NCBI GenBank assembly: GCA_946410305.1
Contig: CAMJZV010000008.1
Coordinates: 1 to 64,000, forward strand
Direction: 5' to 3'
DNA length: 64,000 nt
Source: an uncultured Prevotellaceae bacterium
Lineage (GTDB): Bacteria > Bacteroidota > Bacteroidia > Bacteroidales > Bacteroidaceae
A model generated the notes under the pieces. The model did not search any database, was not told the origin of the DNA, and saw nothing but the letters and a program-made list of their open reading frames with translations. Below, piece by piece: positions 24,321 to 33,129 of this stretch. Both the position numbers and the translations under genes were made by a program. Position 1 is the stretch's first letter. Each line of letters starts with the position of its first letter.

Positions 24321-27083
24321 TCAGTGTTTCAGGTATTTCTCACCCTGATAGATGTAGAGTCCGTTGGGGAGACCGCTGAACGGATCATGCACATCTTTCA
24401 CCCTGCGTACCACACGGCCTTGCATGTCGTAGACGTTGTAATCCGTATGTTTCTGCAATGAAGGCTGTTCCACTGTGGGTACTTTGATAGCCGTAGGATA
24501 CTTGTCGGGGGCCTCAAGGCCGATATACTCATAATACATATAGGGACGCAGATTGAATCCTGGATCATTCACATTTTTCGGACCGTAGGCCACAGACTGA
24601 ATAAGGATACCTTCGTCATTATAGACGAAATACAAGCCATCTGTCAGGTATGGCTCACCGTTAATCATCTTTTCCGAACGAATCTCACGGATGAACTCGC
24701 CGTCAACAGAGATGATAAGGTGCTCACGGGAGATGACCGTGCCACTGATGGAGTCCAAATTGTTGAAGAGGATATGCATGGTATTGTTCACACTATCCAC
24801 ATATTCTACATACGACATATCTCCTGTATCTTCACCAGAATTCCCATTGCCGTATTGGATACTATATTCCAAATGGCTTTCGCCCGTCTTATAGTTATGC
24901 GAATACATATCGCTGGAGATGGGATTGCCCTCCTCGTCGTAGGTGGTCTTTAGACTCCATACTTTCCTGAGTATACCATCGATGTTTTCCAAATAGATGA
25001 TGTCGTCATTTTCATCGATGATGCTACGCGACTTCAGCTTGCGGGAATCGTCCACAATGGTGTATTCGTCGATGCGCACCTCCGCTCCAGACCAGTCATC
25101 AATCGTCTCTGACTTTGCCTTTAACTTTCCAGACGTGCCAAGATCGTATTCCGTCAATTTCAAGTATGTCGAATCGGGAGCAAGCATATATGACTCAAAA
25201 TTCATCAGCTCGCCGCCGTCCATCAGTTCGAAGAGTTCAAAATCTTCATCAGTGACACTGTATGTCACAATATATGTGCGCTTGAAATCCGCATACTCCA
25301 CGGAATCCTTGCTGATGAATTCCTCTACGGTAGAGCCTAATCCGGCCATAGCGGCCTCGTTGTAGTAGCCACCAATGACCTCTATCTCCCGATCCTTTCC
25401 CCCAGACTCACCGTCAGTGCCCGTAATGTCTGCCATCGGAACGCGTCGCGGTATGGCTGTCCACGTGGTAGGAATGTCACCATTAGGCTGAGCCTGGATG
25501 GTGGTGTTGACAACAGGAATGGGGAAGGCGTCGTTCTGTGACATCACGAAGCAGGGTGACTCACTTTCTTCATTCAGCAGCTGAACCATATCGTATGACA
25601 TCATCGTTTCACGACTGACCTGCGTGAGGCCATCGCAGCTACCCTCAGTGGTGAAACAATGTCTGAAGGTGGTCGTCGTCATTTCGTCCGGCTGACCGCC
25701 AAGGCTGTTGGTGGCAGCTCCATAACTGTTCAGAATGTGTCCGAACGGCAAACCGCACGCCATAGGGTTCCAATAGCCTTCTGTTCTTATCTTGGATACT
25801 GACGCACAATTGTGGAAGCTCACCTGCTTGTCGGCATAGCCCACAATGCTTCCGACATAGTTGTTGCCTTCCAATGATCCGAAACTGGCACAGTTCACGA
25901 TGTCACAATAGGTGGCGTAGCCCACGATGCCCCCCACGCAAGCTGTTCCCTTCATGACGTTTCCGGCGTCGAAGATCAGGTTGGCAATGACGGCATGTGA
26001 CAGGGGCGTTCCCTGCGCTACACCCACAAAGCCCAGACAGTCAATGCCCTGGAAGCAGTTGGTGATGCCACGAATACGGTGGCCATTGCCGTTGAGCACT
26101 CCCTGGAACGGATGTTCGAAGGTTCCTAAAGGCAGCATGGTCGTATCATTGTTGAATACTAGGTCGGCCTTAATATCCACACCGACGTTACTGGGAATGG
26201 CACCTATTGACACCATCTCAGCCAGAATACGCATCTCGCTGGCGTTATAAATCTCGTACACCGAGTGATTGGCATTGCTATTAGGCTTGTGCATCTTACA
26301 CACGCGGCAAGTACCGTTGTTGTCAAAATCATGGCTTTTTATCGTGTCCACGCGTTCAATAATCGTATAAGGGCAACGCTCACAGGAGGTCAATGAGCCC
26401 AAATTGGACAGACAACTGTTTTTAGTCTGAGCATTTTTGACCAGCTTATGATCCTCATATTTAGGAGCGATATTGACCTCGTTGGTCAAGCCGCACACCA
26501 CACATTGAGTTTTAGTCTTACCCGATTGGCCACAGATGGCTTCACATATTAATACCGGTTCAGTGAACTGATGGACATGAACATATATGTTCTGGACGCC
26601 TCCTTTCATCGTGACCTTGTCATCGTTCTTAGTTGCCGTGAAACGGGCTTCAATAGAGACATTGTGCGGTCCAGAGGGAATAGTGAATTTCTGTAAGCTA
26701 TAATTAATCTTACCTTTTTCGCTTTGATGAGAGATGACACTCTTATCATCGACTTTCACACTGAAAAAGAGTTGAGTATTTCCAATGGGAACATTCTCTG
26801 TTTTCTTCAATGTGAGTAACAACTTGAAGTCAATAGATGCCACTTTCCCGTCAGGAACAGTAATGGTGAAAGTCATCGAGGCTTTCTTCCTTAATCTTTC
26901 GGCATCTAATTTATTACTCGTGGGCATTATCTCGAAGCCGTCAATCTGAGGCTTGTTGATGATAATACCATCACTCGTAGTACCGCCATCCATGGGGAAC
27001 AGCGTCTTGGTGGCGTCGTCTGCGTTGGCGGCGGAAATGGCAAACAGTAAAACGGTCAAAATATAAAAAAACTTCTTGCCCAT
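24321..27083 (-). CDS. Exported Cys/His-cluster and GLUG protein with T9SS-like tail
   Basis: 920 residues from the ATG at 27083, chosen because it directly precedes the signal peptide 'MGKKFFYILTVLLFAISAAN'; the frame opens at 27101. Domains in order: a beta-rich N-terminal domain (about 30-175), a Cys/His region with 'CEAICGQ', 'CVVCGL', 'CERCPY' and 'CRVCKMH' (about 185-275) that looks like extracytoplasmic zinc-ribbon repeats, a GLUG region ('GVLNGNGHRIRG', 'GGIVGYATYCDIVNC', about 340-480), then a long C-terminal domain with MORN/YD-like strands. The tail 'VYDMQGRVVRR...NGLYIYQGEKYLKH' fits T9SS sorting. It shares the Cys/His plus GLUG layout with the upstream gene, so the two are probably paralogous in part. 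Confidence 0.8.
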   Translation of the reverse strand: MGKKFFYILTVLLFAISAANADDATKTLFPMDGGTTSDGIIINKPQIDGFEIMPTSNKLDAERLRKKASMTFTITVPDGKVASIDFKLLLTLKKTENVPIGNTQLFFSVKVDDKSVISHQSEKGKINYSLQKFTIPSGPHNVSIEARFTATKNDDKVTMKGGVQNIYVHVHQFTEPVLICEAICGQSGKTKTQCVVCGLTNEVNIAPKYEDHKLVKNAQTKNSCLSNLGSLTSCERCPYTIIERVDTIKSHDFDNNGTCRVCKMHKPNSNANHSVYEIYNASEMRILAEMVSIGAIPSNVGVDIKADLVFNNDTTMLPLGTFEHPFQGVLNGNGHRIRGITNCFQGIDCLGFVGVAQGTPLSHAVIANLIFDAGNVMKGTACVGGIVGYATYCDIVNCASFGSLEGNNYVGSIVGYADKQVSFHNCASVSKIRTEGYWNPMACGLPFGHILNSYGAATNSLGGQPDEMTTTTFRHCFTTEGSCDGLTQVSRETMMSYDMVQLLNEESESPCFVMSQNDAFPIPVVNTTIQAQPNGDIPTTWTAIPRRVPMADITGTDGESGGKDREIEVIGGYYNEAAMAGLGSTVEEFISKDSVEYADFKRTYIVTYSVTDEDFELFELMDGGELMNFESYMLAPDSTYLKLTEYDLGTSGKLKAKSETIDDWSGAEVRIDEYTIVDDSRKLKSRSIIDENDDIIYLENIDGILRKVWSLKTTYDEEGNPISSDMYSHNYKTGESHLEYSIQYGNGNSGEDTGDMSYVEYVDSVNNTMHILFNNLDSISGTVISREHLIISVDGEFIREIRSEKMINGEPYLTDGLYFVYNDEGILIQSVAYGPKNVNDPGFNLRPYMYYEYIGLEAPDKYPTAIKVPTVEQPSLQKHTDYNVYDMQGRVVRRVKDVHDPFSGLPNGLYIYQGEKYLKH

Positions 27084-27123
27084 ATCTCTTCTATTCTTCA
27101 TTCTTCATTCTTCATTCTTCACT

Positions 27124-28893
27124 CTACTGTTGTGAGGCGGTCTCTGGCAGTACGGCATCCGATCCGCTACCACAGATGGCTGCGAAGGTGTTGCCCGAGA
27201 GCGTTCCTCCAGCATTGGTGCCACAGATGCCACCGGCATAGTCACTCACACCGCCGACCCATACACTGTTTTCCGTGGTACACTTAGATATGGTACCCTT
27301 GTTCAGTCCACAGATTCCGCCTAGGTTCTTGCTTGTACCTATCGTGCTCATCAGCGAAAACGCCACATGACAGCCCTCAATGGTTCCTTCGTTGACACCC
27401 GCTACGGCTCCGATAAAGTCCCAGCCACGCATGTAGCATGCTGCCATGCCCACGTTCTTCACAATGCCATTCTTGCCGATAACACCGAAGAGTCCGCGAT
27501 AGCCGCAGCCTGCCACGGGTTCTTCCGTCTGGAGCATGGTAATCACGTGTCCACCACCGTCAAAGGTTCCCTGGAATGCCGTGCTGTCCGTAGCACCGAT
27601 AGGACGCCACGGCAACGTCATCAGACTGTCGGTATAGAGGTCGTTGGCAAGTTTGAAATTGGCCTTGGGACGACGGTTGTTGATATAGTCGGCCATCCAG
27701 TAGAGGTTGCCGAAGGTCTTGACGACAAAGACACTGTCGTTACTGCCTGCGGGATACTCCACGTCGGGACGTTTGTAAGGATGCAGACAGTTCTCACGGG
27801 TGCAGATGCCATAATCATCGTAGTCGTGTCCTATGCCCTCCTCCTCGAAGTACACATCATGATAGCACTGGCTGCAGGTATATTTCACCAGGGTGTGTTC
27901 ACAGTCAGTCCGCTCTTCGCTGCGCTTATCCAACGAATGGGGGAGCTTTTGGAGGAATCCGCAGTCGCCACAATATATCATGTGGTAGTATTCGTCAACG
28001 GGCAACTTCTGCTTGCCAAACTGTTCGTGACCTGCCTCAATGACATAATCACACACCAGACAACGCTTGTTGTGGTTCTTCCAGTCAGAGGAATAGGTTG
28101 CCCAGTTATGCTTTTCTGTGACTATCTGTCCGCAATCCAGACATTTCTTGTAGTGCAGCGAATCGGCCCTTTGGTCGCCTGCGGTCTTGACGAACTGGAA
28201 CCATGCATCGTTGCCGTATACCTTGTCGAAATTGTGGGGCTCTTGCTTGGTGAGTTTGCATCCCTCAGTATCGCAATAGTGCTCGTGTGTATTAATATCC
28301 TTGGAAGGCAATGGCTTGTATTTGGATTCGTGGGTATGCCAGGTGAAGAGGAAGTAGCGTCCACCACCGGCGTGACCGCCGCTAATGGTCTGATTACTAC
28401 CCTTCGATGGCTTGCTGGTCTTCACTTCTACCGACTTGAGCACGCGCTTGCTGAAATCCTGGTTGCCGGTACGCGAGATATAAACATGGTCCTGTTTAGG
28501 ATAGGCTCCACCGTAGATGCTATAGTTGCGGCCGTTAAGTCCACCTCGGTAGCTCTTGTCAAAACGGTCATGTGCCTGGAAGTAGGGAACCGGCACGTAT
28601 TTCTTGTCACCCGCATCAAACTCCACACCAAAGAGGTCTCTCTTCTCCACTTTCACGTCGGTGATGTATTGATTCGGGTCTGTACTGCTCTTAAAGATGG
28701 CAAACACATAGCCACCGCCACGTCCCTTGCGGAAATCCAAATCAAAGTTGCCAGCGCCACTATAACCTTCGGCCTGAGGTGCAAGACTGTCTGTCTTCTG
28801 CACGGCTACGATTTTTATCTCCGATACCATGCCCTGTGCCATGGCAGCGGAAGTGTATAGTGATAAGAGAATAGTGAATAGTGCTTGTTTCAT
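27124..28893 (-). CDS. Exported Cys/His-cluster and GLUG protein without sorting tail
   Basis: 589 residues from the ATG at 28893 (signal peptide 'MKQALFTILLSLYTSAAMAQ'); the frame opens at 28920. The N-terminal domain (about 20-190) contains 'GNFDLDFRKGRGGGYVFAIF', which loosely recalls the N-x-G-x-G-G-x-Y strand of beta-prism (MABP-like) domains that accompany some MACPF proteins. Next is a region of repeated CxxC and H motifs (about 205-385): 'KKCLDCGQIV', 'RCLVCDYVIEAGH', 'IYCGDCGFL', 'YTCSQCYHD'. A GLUG region closes it ('GTFDGGGHVITM', 'GAVAGVNEGTIEGC', 'GGICGLNKGTISKC'). It ends abruptly without a T9SS tail. It directly follows the last MACPF gene. Confidence 0.8.
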   Translation of the reverse strand: MKQALFTILLSLYTSAAMAQGMVSEIKIVAVQKTDSLAPQAEGYSGAGNFDLDFRKGRGGGYVFAIFKSSTDPNQYITDVKVEKRDLFGVEFDAGDKKYVPVPYFQAHDRFDKSYRGGLNGRNYSIYGGAYPKQDHVYISRTGNQDFSKRVLKSVEVKTSKPSKGSNQTISGGHAGGGRYFLFTWHTHESKYKPLPSKDINTHEHYCDTEGCKLTKQEPHNFDKVYGNDAWFQFVKTAGDQRADSLHYKKCLDCGQIVTEKHNWATYSSDWKNHNKRCLVCDYVIEAGHEQFGKQKLPVDEYYHMIYCGDCGFLQKLPHSLDKRSEERTDCEHTLVKYTCSQCYHDVYFEEEGIGHDYDDYGICTRENCLHPYKRPDVEYPAGSNDSVFVVKTFGNLYWMADYINNRRPKANFKLANDLYTDSLMTLPWRPIGATDSTAFQGTFDGGGHVITMLQTEEPVAGCGYRGLFGVIGKNGIVKNVGMAACYMRGWDFIGAVAGVNEGTIEGCHVAFSLMSTIGTSKNLGGICGLNKGTISKCTTENSVWVGGVSDYAGGICGTNAGGTLSGNTFAAICGSGSDAVLPETASQQ

Positions 28894-28920
28894 ATTGAAG
28901 TTTCGGGTTTCAAGGTTCAA

Positions 28921-30861
28921 CTACTTATGTTCGAAATCTTGTTTGCGTATGAGCAACGCCTGACCGATGTTCTCTAATTCCATCGAAGTGACATGATCGT
29001 CGTGAGGCTCCAGTCTGAAGATACCATATTGATTGGTATTATTATCGAACATGATAAATCGCTTATAGCTGAAGAATGACGGCACATTATTGTCTTCGAT
29101 GCGCTTTTTAGAGAACACCTCACCGGAGTTGTACATAAAGCGTATAATCCTGTTGATCTTCACGGTGTCTGCAACGTCATAGCCCACGGGAACATCCTTG
29201 AGCAACGTGCGAATGGTATTCATGGCTGACTTGTCCGAGCTGGTGTTGGCCATTACTCCCTGGTGCAGGTAGTAGGGACCTATCTTCATATTGGCTATGC
29301 AGGTGTCGTTCCACATATAGAGGGCACCACGATTGACGGTGACGTCGGACGTGTAAGCCTGGATACTATCAGAGGGAGAGATGTCGATGTCGCCATTGTT
29401 ATAATAGATGTTGTCATCGTAGGTGAGACGTACCAGCGGTCTGACGTAGGCCTTTGCCTGGTTCTCTGCACCGTCCAGATACTGCCACGTGATGGTGAAC
29501 AGGCTGTCGTCGCTACAGCGGCGGCCAAGACCTTCGCGACACATCTTGCCACCCAGTGCAGGATAGAACACCGTATATTCCACATTGTGAACATATTCGT
29601 TGAGCACCTCGCCGATAATCTCATTGTTGACAACCACCTGATTGGTCGTGGAACGGTCAGCGATGCGGAGCGTGGAAGTAGGTATCTTGGCAAAGATGGT
29701 ATTCCTTGCGCGAGGCAAAACATCGGTCTCATAGGAGATGTGCTTGCCCACCAGCAGGTTGTAGAGTGTAGCTACGCTATGATCCAGGATGAGGTCGGAG
29801 AGGGGAGCCACTTTGATGTCAATCAGCTCTACATTGTTCTCGTTTTTGTCAGCATTGGGGTCGAAGTGTAGCGACTTGAACCACTCGTCTAAGACCTGAC
29901 TCTTCAGCGCCATGTCGTTGCTATCGTGCAGTGCCGACAGTTTCAGGGCGAGGGCGCTGTTGCCACCGAGCGCCTCGATGTGTGTCTCTCGGTCTGTCTG
30001 CGTATTGGTTACCCAGTCTTGCGTCTCCGTACCGGTTTTTGTTCCGATGCTATAGAGGAACGATGCACCAGCCTGCTCATCGAGCGTAGTACGTGAGTCG
30101 ACCACATGGCGGTTCATGGTGGTGCTGAATTTCAGCTTGCCACCCAATTTGGCATGATAGATGATATGCGTGCCGTAGGTCTGCATCATATTCTGCAGGA
30201 TACGAATGGCTTCGGTATTATTGTTGTTCTTGATGGCCTCGGCAGCCTGCTGCTGGTAGCGGAGAAATCCTGGGGACAGCGCCTCAGGATGTTCACGGGC
30301 AATATAATACAAGTCGTAGGGCTCCAGATGGCGTGATGCCATGGTCAGACCGTCGTAAATGGTGCAGAAGGCAAACTCGTTGCTCGTCATATCCGTCTTG
30401 TTGAAGGTACTCGAGACCTCTGCCTGGAAGAGAAGCAAATCGACCTTCACAGACGAGTTCTTCGTGAGCTTCTTGCAAATGGTGGTGGCATCCGTGCCAC
30501 TATAGACATGATGGTAGGAAGACGGTGAAACATCGTCGACAATCGTGGAAGAACCGTGCTGAGCATCGAACTGCTGGATAAACGACAGGTCAATCACGCG
30601 GTCGCGCACCTCGTCATAGTCGCTGTACTTTCCCGTGCCGTTATAGCCGTAACCTACACCGTAGCTGCGATAGAGGTCACCGATGTAGGCCTGACGCTGT
30701 GCAGCATGCACGCGCCTCCAGTAACTCTCGGAGTAGTCACCGTTGGCATTGGTCGGGTCGTAGTCCTCGACAGCTGTCGTCAGGTCGTCTTCACGAGAAC
30801 AGGCCGTAAATAGTGAGGCCCCCAGGACGAATAGTGAGAAGTATAGTATTGCCTTATTCAT
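28921..30861 (-). CDS. MACPF lipoprotein 6 of 6, with C-terminal extension
   Basis: 646 residues from the ATG at 30861 (frame opens at 30876). Lipobox 'ASLFTAC' followed by 'SREDD', a surface-export-like signal. The MACPF signature is canonical: 'YGTHIIYHAKLGGKL' (about 230-245), matching [YW]-G-T-H-x7-G-G. Later family marks are 'IEALGGNSALALKL' and 'ELIDIKVAPLSDLI', which close the MACPF domain near residue 370. A C-terminal domain of about 270 residues without recognised motif follows. MACPF proteins oligomerise on target membranes and insert two hairpins per subunit. This subunit is one of only two here that keep the full signature, so it is a good candidate for a true pore former. Confidence 0.85.
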   Translation of the reverse strand: MNKAILYFSLFVLGASLFTACSREDDLTTAVEDYDPTNANGDYSESYWRRVHAAQRQAYIGDLYRSYGVGYGYNGTGKYSDYDEVRDRVIDLSFIQQFDAQHGSSTIVDDVSPSSYHHVYSGTDATTICKKLTKNSSVKVDLLLFQAEVSSTFNKTDMTSNEFAFCTIYDGLTMASRHLEPYDLYYIAREHPEALSPGFLRYQQQAAEAIKNNNNTEAIRILQNMMQTYGTHIIYHAKLGGKLKFSTTMNRHVVDSRTTLDEQAGASFLYSIGTKTGTETQDWVTNTQTDRETHIEALGGNSALALKLSALHDSNDMALKSQVLDEWFKSLHFDPNADKNENNVELIDIKVAPLSDLILDHSVATLYNLLVGKHISYETDVLPRARNTIFAKIPTSTLRIADRSTTNQVVVNNEIIGEVLNEYVHNVEYTVFYPALGGKMCREGLGRRCSDDSLFTITWQYLDGAENQAKAYVRPLVRLTYDDNIYYNNGDIDISPSDSIQAYTSDVTVNRGALYMWNDTCIANMKIGPYYLHQGVMANTSSDKSAMNTIRTLLKDVPVGYDVADTVKINRIIRFMYNSGEVFSKKRIEDNNVPSFFSYKRFIMFDNNTNQYGIFRLEPHDDHVTSMELENIGQALLIRKQDFEHK

Positions 30862-30879
30862 AGTCATATAGCTCAATGA

Positions 30880-33078
30880 TCAAAACGTATCTGTCGTTAT
30901 ATATATCGGGAAGAACTTAAAGAACTCCTGACTAGAGTAGTTGAAAGCCCTGACGTACTCCGGATAGGAGAGCAGCAGGTCGGTTCCTGAACCACTCAGT
31001 CGCATGATGCATGCCTGTTCCTTGTCGTTGGTGACTACTGGCATGCCCTGACCATCGTTCTGTGTCGGTACGGTAGCCATCGTCTTCTCTTTGGGATGCG
31101 AGATGACCCAGTAGCTGGTAGGCCAGTCCAGTCCGAGCATGTTACGATCGTTGGTGTAGCGGTTATAGAAAATGCTCATGCGGTTGCCCAGCATCTTGGT
31201 GATGCTCTGCGACTGTACTACGGTGGGCAGATACTCATTCAACCCTATGGCCTTCATCGACTGACTGACAGCATCCGTCCATCTCTTGTTGGCGTCAGCG
31301 TCGTCGGTACGTTCTGGGACACGTTTGATGTTGTCGCCACCGTCCAGCAGGCAGTAGCAGTAGTTGCCATGCTTATACAATACACCGTCGTTATCGCTGT
31401 ATCTGTCACTCACGAAATAATTGAATGTGCTGTCTTTTTCCCAGTATTGCTTCAGTCCGTCGGTTTTCGGCACCACGGGACGCACCGACCAGAATGTGCT
31501 GGCCACCTTGGCAAAGGTCGTCGATTCGGCAAGAGTCGTCGGCTGTATGGAGAAGACTGTGGTGCTGTATGTACTAGGATTCTTCTCTGCCGTGGGGTTG
31601 GGCTGTGGATGAACGGCATTCCAGTAGAAATAGACGTTCTTCAGGGCATGTGTCTCTGGGTCGAAGAGCTCACGGATAGCAGTACTGTCGCTTTCGGCAA
31701 AGATGCTGTCGGAAGGTGTATATACCGACGAGCTGCCTTCCCAGATGATACGTCCAGGACGATGGCTCTCATCGCCCACGAACAGGCCGCTATACAGGAA
31801 CGGACGTTCTTTGCCGTCGGCGCCACGGATGAGCGGATAAGCCACGATACAGGGCTTGTCGCTGCGGATGGAAGGCACATATTCCTGGCAGATGATACAC
31901 GACTTGTTGCTTCCTGATGAGGCTACCCTCACATCCTGACCGTAGTTGCCTTTGACGGGCATGACACCATAGTCAGGCTCATAGACTTCCTGGGTGGGTG
32001 CTTCTTTCTTCAGGTACAGCTCGTAAGCCTTGCGCAATGCCTTGCGGGTGTTGACATCCTCGAAGAGCTCATAGAACGCTAAGAAGCGGCCACTGACGAA
32101 GGATGCGTTAAAGGACGCGGGCTCAACACTGATACCCGTTGCCCAGCCATAATAGTCGCCGTCGCTGATTTTCACTGCTTCCGCCTTGGTTTCATCAAAG
32201 GTTCGGTGTAGCTTGGTGCAGTCTTCGCTGTTGCCGCCCTTGACCTGAATCTGTCCATGATACTGGACGGTGTGAGTGGATAGCTCTTTGATCACCTTCG
32301 AATTGCCGGTCTTGGTGACTTGCTTGCCAAGGATGACCTCAGTAACCTGCTGCGTCGTATAGACCTTGTCGACACAGGAGTCGCGGTTGATTTCCATCTG
32401 CAACTCTATCATTCCTCCCAGATTCGCGGATACGACGAGGTGTGTGCCGTAGGTCTCAGCGAATTGAGTGGCATTGGCTTCGGTGATGCCAGCCTCTCCG
32501 TTTTTGACCAGTTCCTGAACGGCCTTGAGGAACTCCTCTTCAAGCACGTTTTCTCCATTATCTATCAAATAGTGCAGCATGCCTACGTCGATGGTACTGG
32601 TGGACATGATGTGCCTGATGAACATATGTGCCTTATAGCTGTTATGCCACGTTCCCTTGAAATGGGTCTCGTTGTCGCGGTAATACTTGCCACTGCCGAT
32701 GACATCACTTTCGTCGATGGTATATTTTGTCTCCTGGTGTCCGAGCTCTTGAAGCGTATTGCCACTGAAGATGTCTATGGACGTGTAGTGGCGACGCTCT
32801 GAGTTGACGATCAGTCCATAATTCTCCTGAGCAGCTTCAAGATGGTTCATGTTGACGACAGGCTTTGTAGAGAAGCTGCTATCGTCCATCACATTGCCGG
32901 CGGCGTTGTAGGCGAATCCCAGGCGCTGAATCTTGAGCTGGTCGTCAGAATAACTTCTTCTGGACAGAGCGGGAGCACCTGTATCCTCCTCCTCCTTGGC
33001 CATCGGATCGTCGGAACAGGAAATGAAGAGTGAAGAATGAAGAGTGAAGAATGCTGCGCATAGCAGCCACTTTACCAT
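30880..33078 (-). CDS. MACPF lipoprotein 5 of 6, with large C-terminal domain
   Basis: 732 residues from the ATG at 33078; the frame opens at 33123, but that start would place 15 charged residues ahead of the signal peptide. Lipobox 'SLFISC', then 'SDDP'. The canonical MACPF signature 'YGTHLVVSANLGGMIEL' is at about residues 208-224, and 'IQVKGGNSEDCTKLH' is the later GG strand. The N-terminal part contains 'FNRxG/FAYN'-like 'LGFAYNAAGNVM', comparable to the 'GYGYN' start in its neighbours. The C-terminal half (about 385-732) is a separate domain with several Trp and Tyr, of unknown fold and perhaps for target binding. The signal peptide is encoded by a GAATGAAGAGTGAA-type filler repeat. Confidence 0.85.
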   Translation of the reverse strand: MVKWLLCAAFFTLHSSLFISCSDDPMAKEEEDTGAPALSRRSYSDDQLKIQRLGFAYNAAGNVMDDSSFSTKPVVNMNHLEAAQENYGLIVNSERRHYTSIDIFSGNTLQELGHQETKYTIDESDVIGSGKYYRDNETHFKGTWHNSYKAHMFIRHIMSTSTIDVGMLHYLIDNGENVLEEEFLKAVQELVKNGEAGITEANATQFAETYGTHLVVSANLGGMIELQMEINRDSCVDKVYTTQQVTEVILGKQVTKTGNSKVIKELSTHTVQYHGQIQVKGGNSEDCTKLHRTFDETKAEAVKISDGDYYGWATGISVEPASFNASFVSGRFLAFYELFEDVNTRKALRKAYELYLKKEAPTQEVYEPDYGVMPVKGNYGQDVRVASSGSNKSCIICQEYVPSIRSDKPCIVAYPLIRGADGKERPFLYSGLFVGDESHRPGRIIWEGSSSVYTPSDSIFAESDSTAIRELFDPETHALKNVYFYWNAVHPQPNPTAEKNPSTYSTTVFSIQPTTLAESTTFAKVASTFWSVRPVVPKTDGLKQYWEKDSTFNYFVSDRYSDNDGVLYKHGNYCYCLLDGGDNIKRVPERTDDADANKRWTDAVSQSMKAIGLNEYLPTVVQSQSITKMLGNRMSIFYNRYTNDRNMLGLDWPTSYWVISHPKEKTMATVPTQNDGQGMPVVTNDKEQACIMRLSGSGTDLLLSYPEYVRAFNYSSQEFFKFFPIYITTDTF

Positions 33079-33129
33079 TCTCTCTATCCTTCTTTCCTTT
33101 ATAGTGATATTATTTGTTCTCATAATCCA

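Noticed and set aside
27367..28860. A 497-codon open frame on the + strand opposite the Cys/GLUG gene
   Set aside because: It mirrors the minus-strand gene codon by codon, has no promoter or signal features of its own, and its protein has no recognisable motif. Long antisense frames are common opposite these GC-richer genes.
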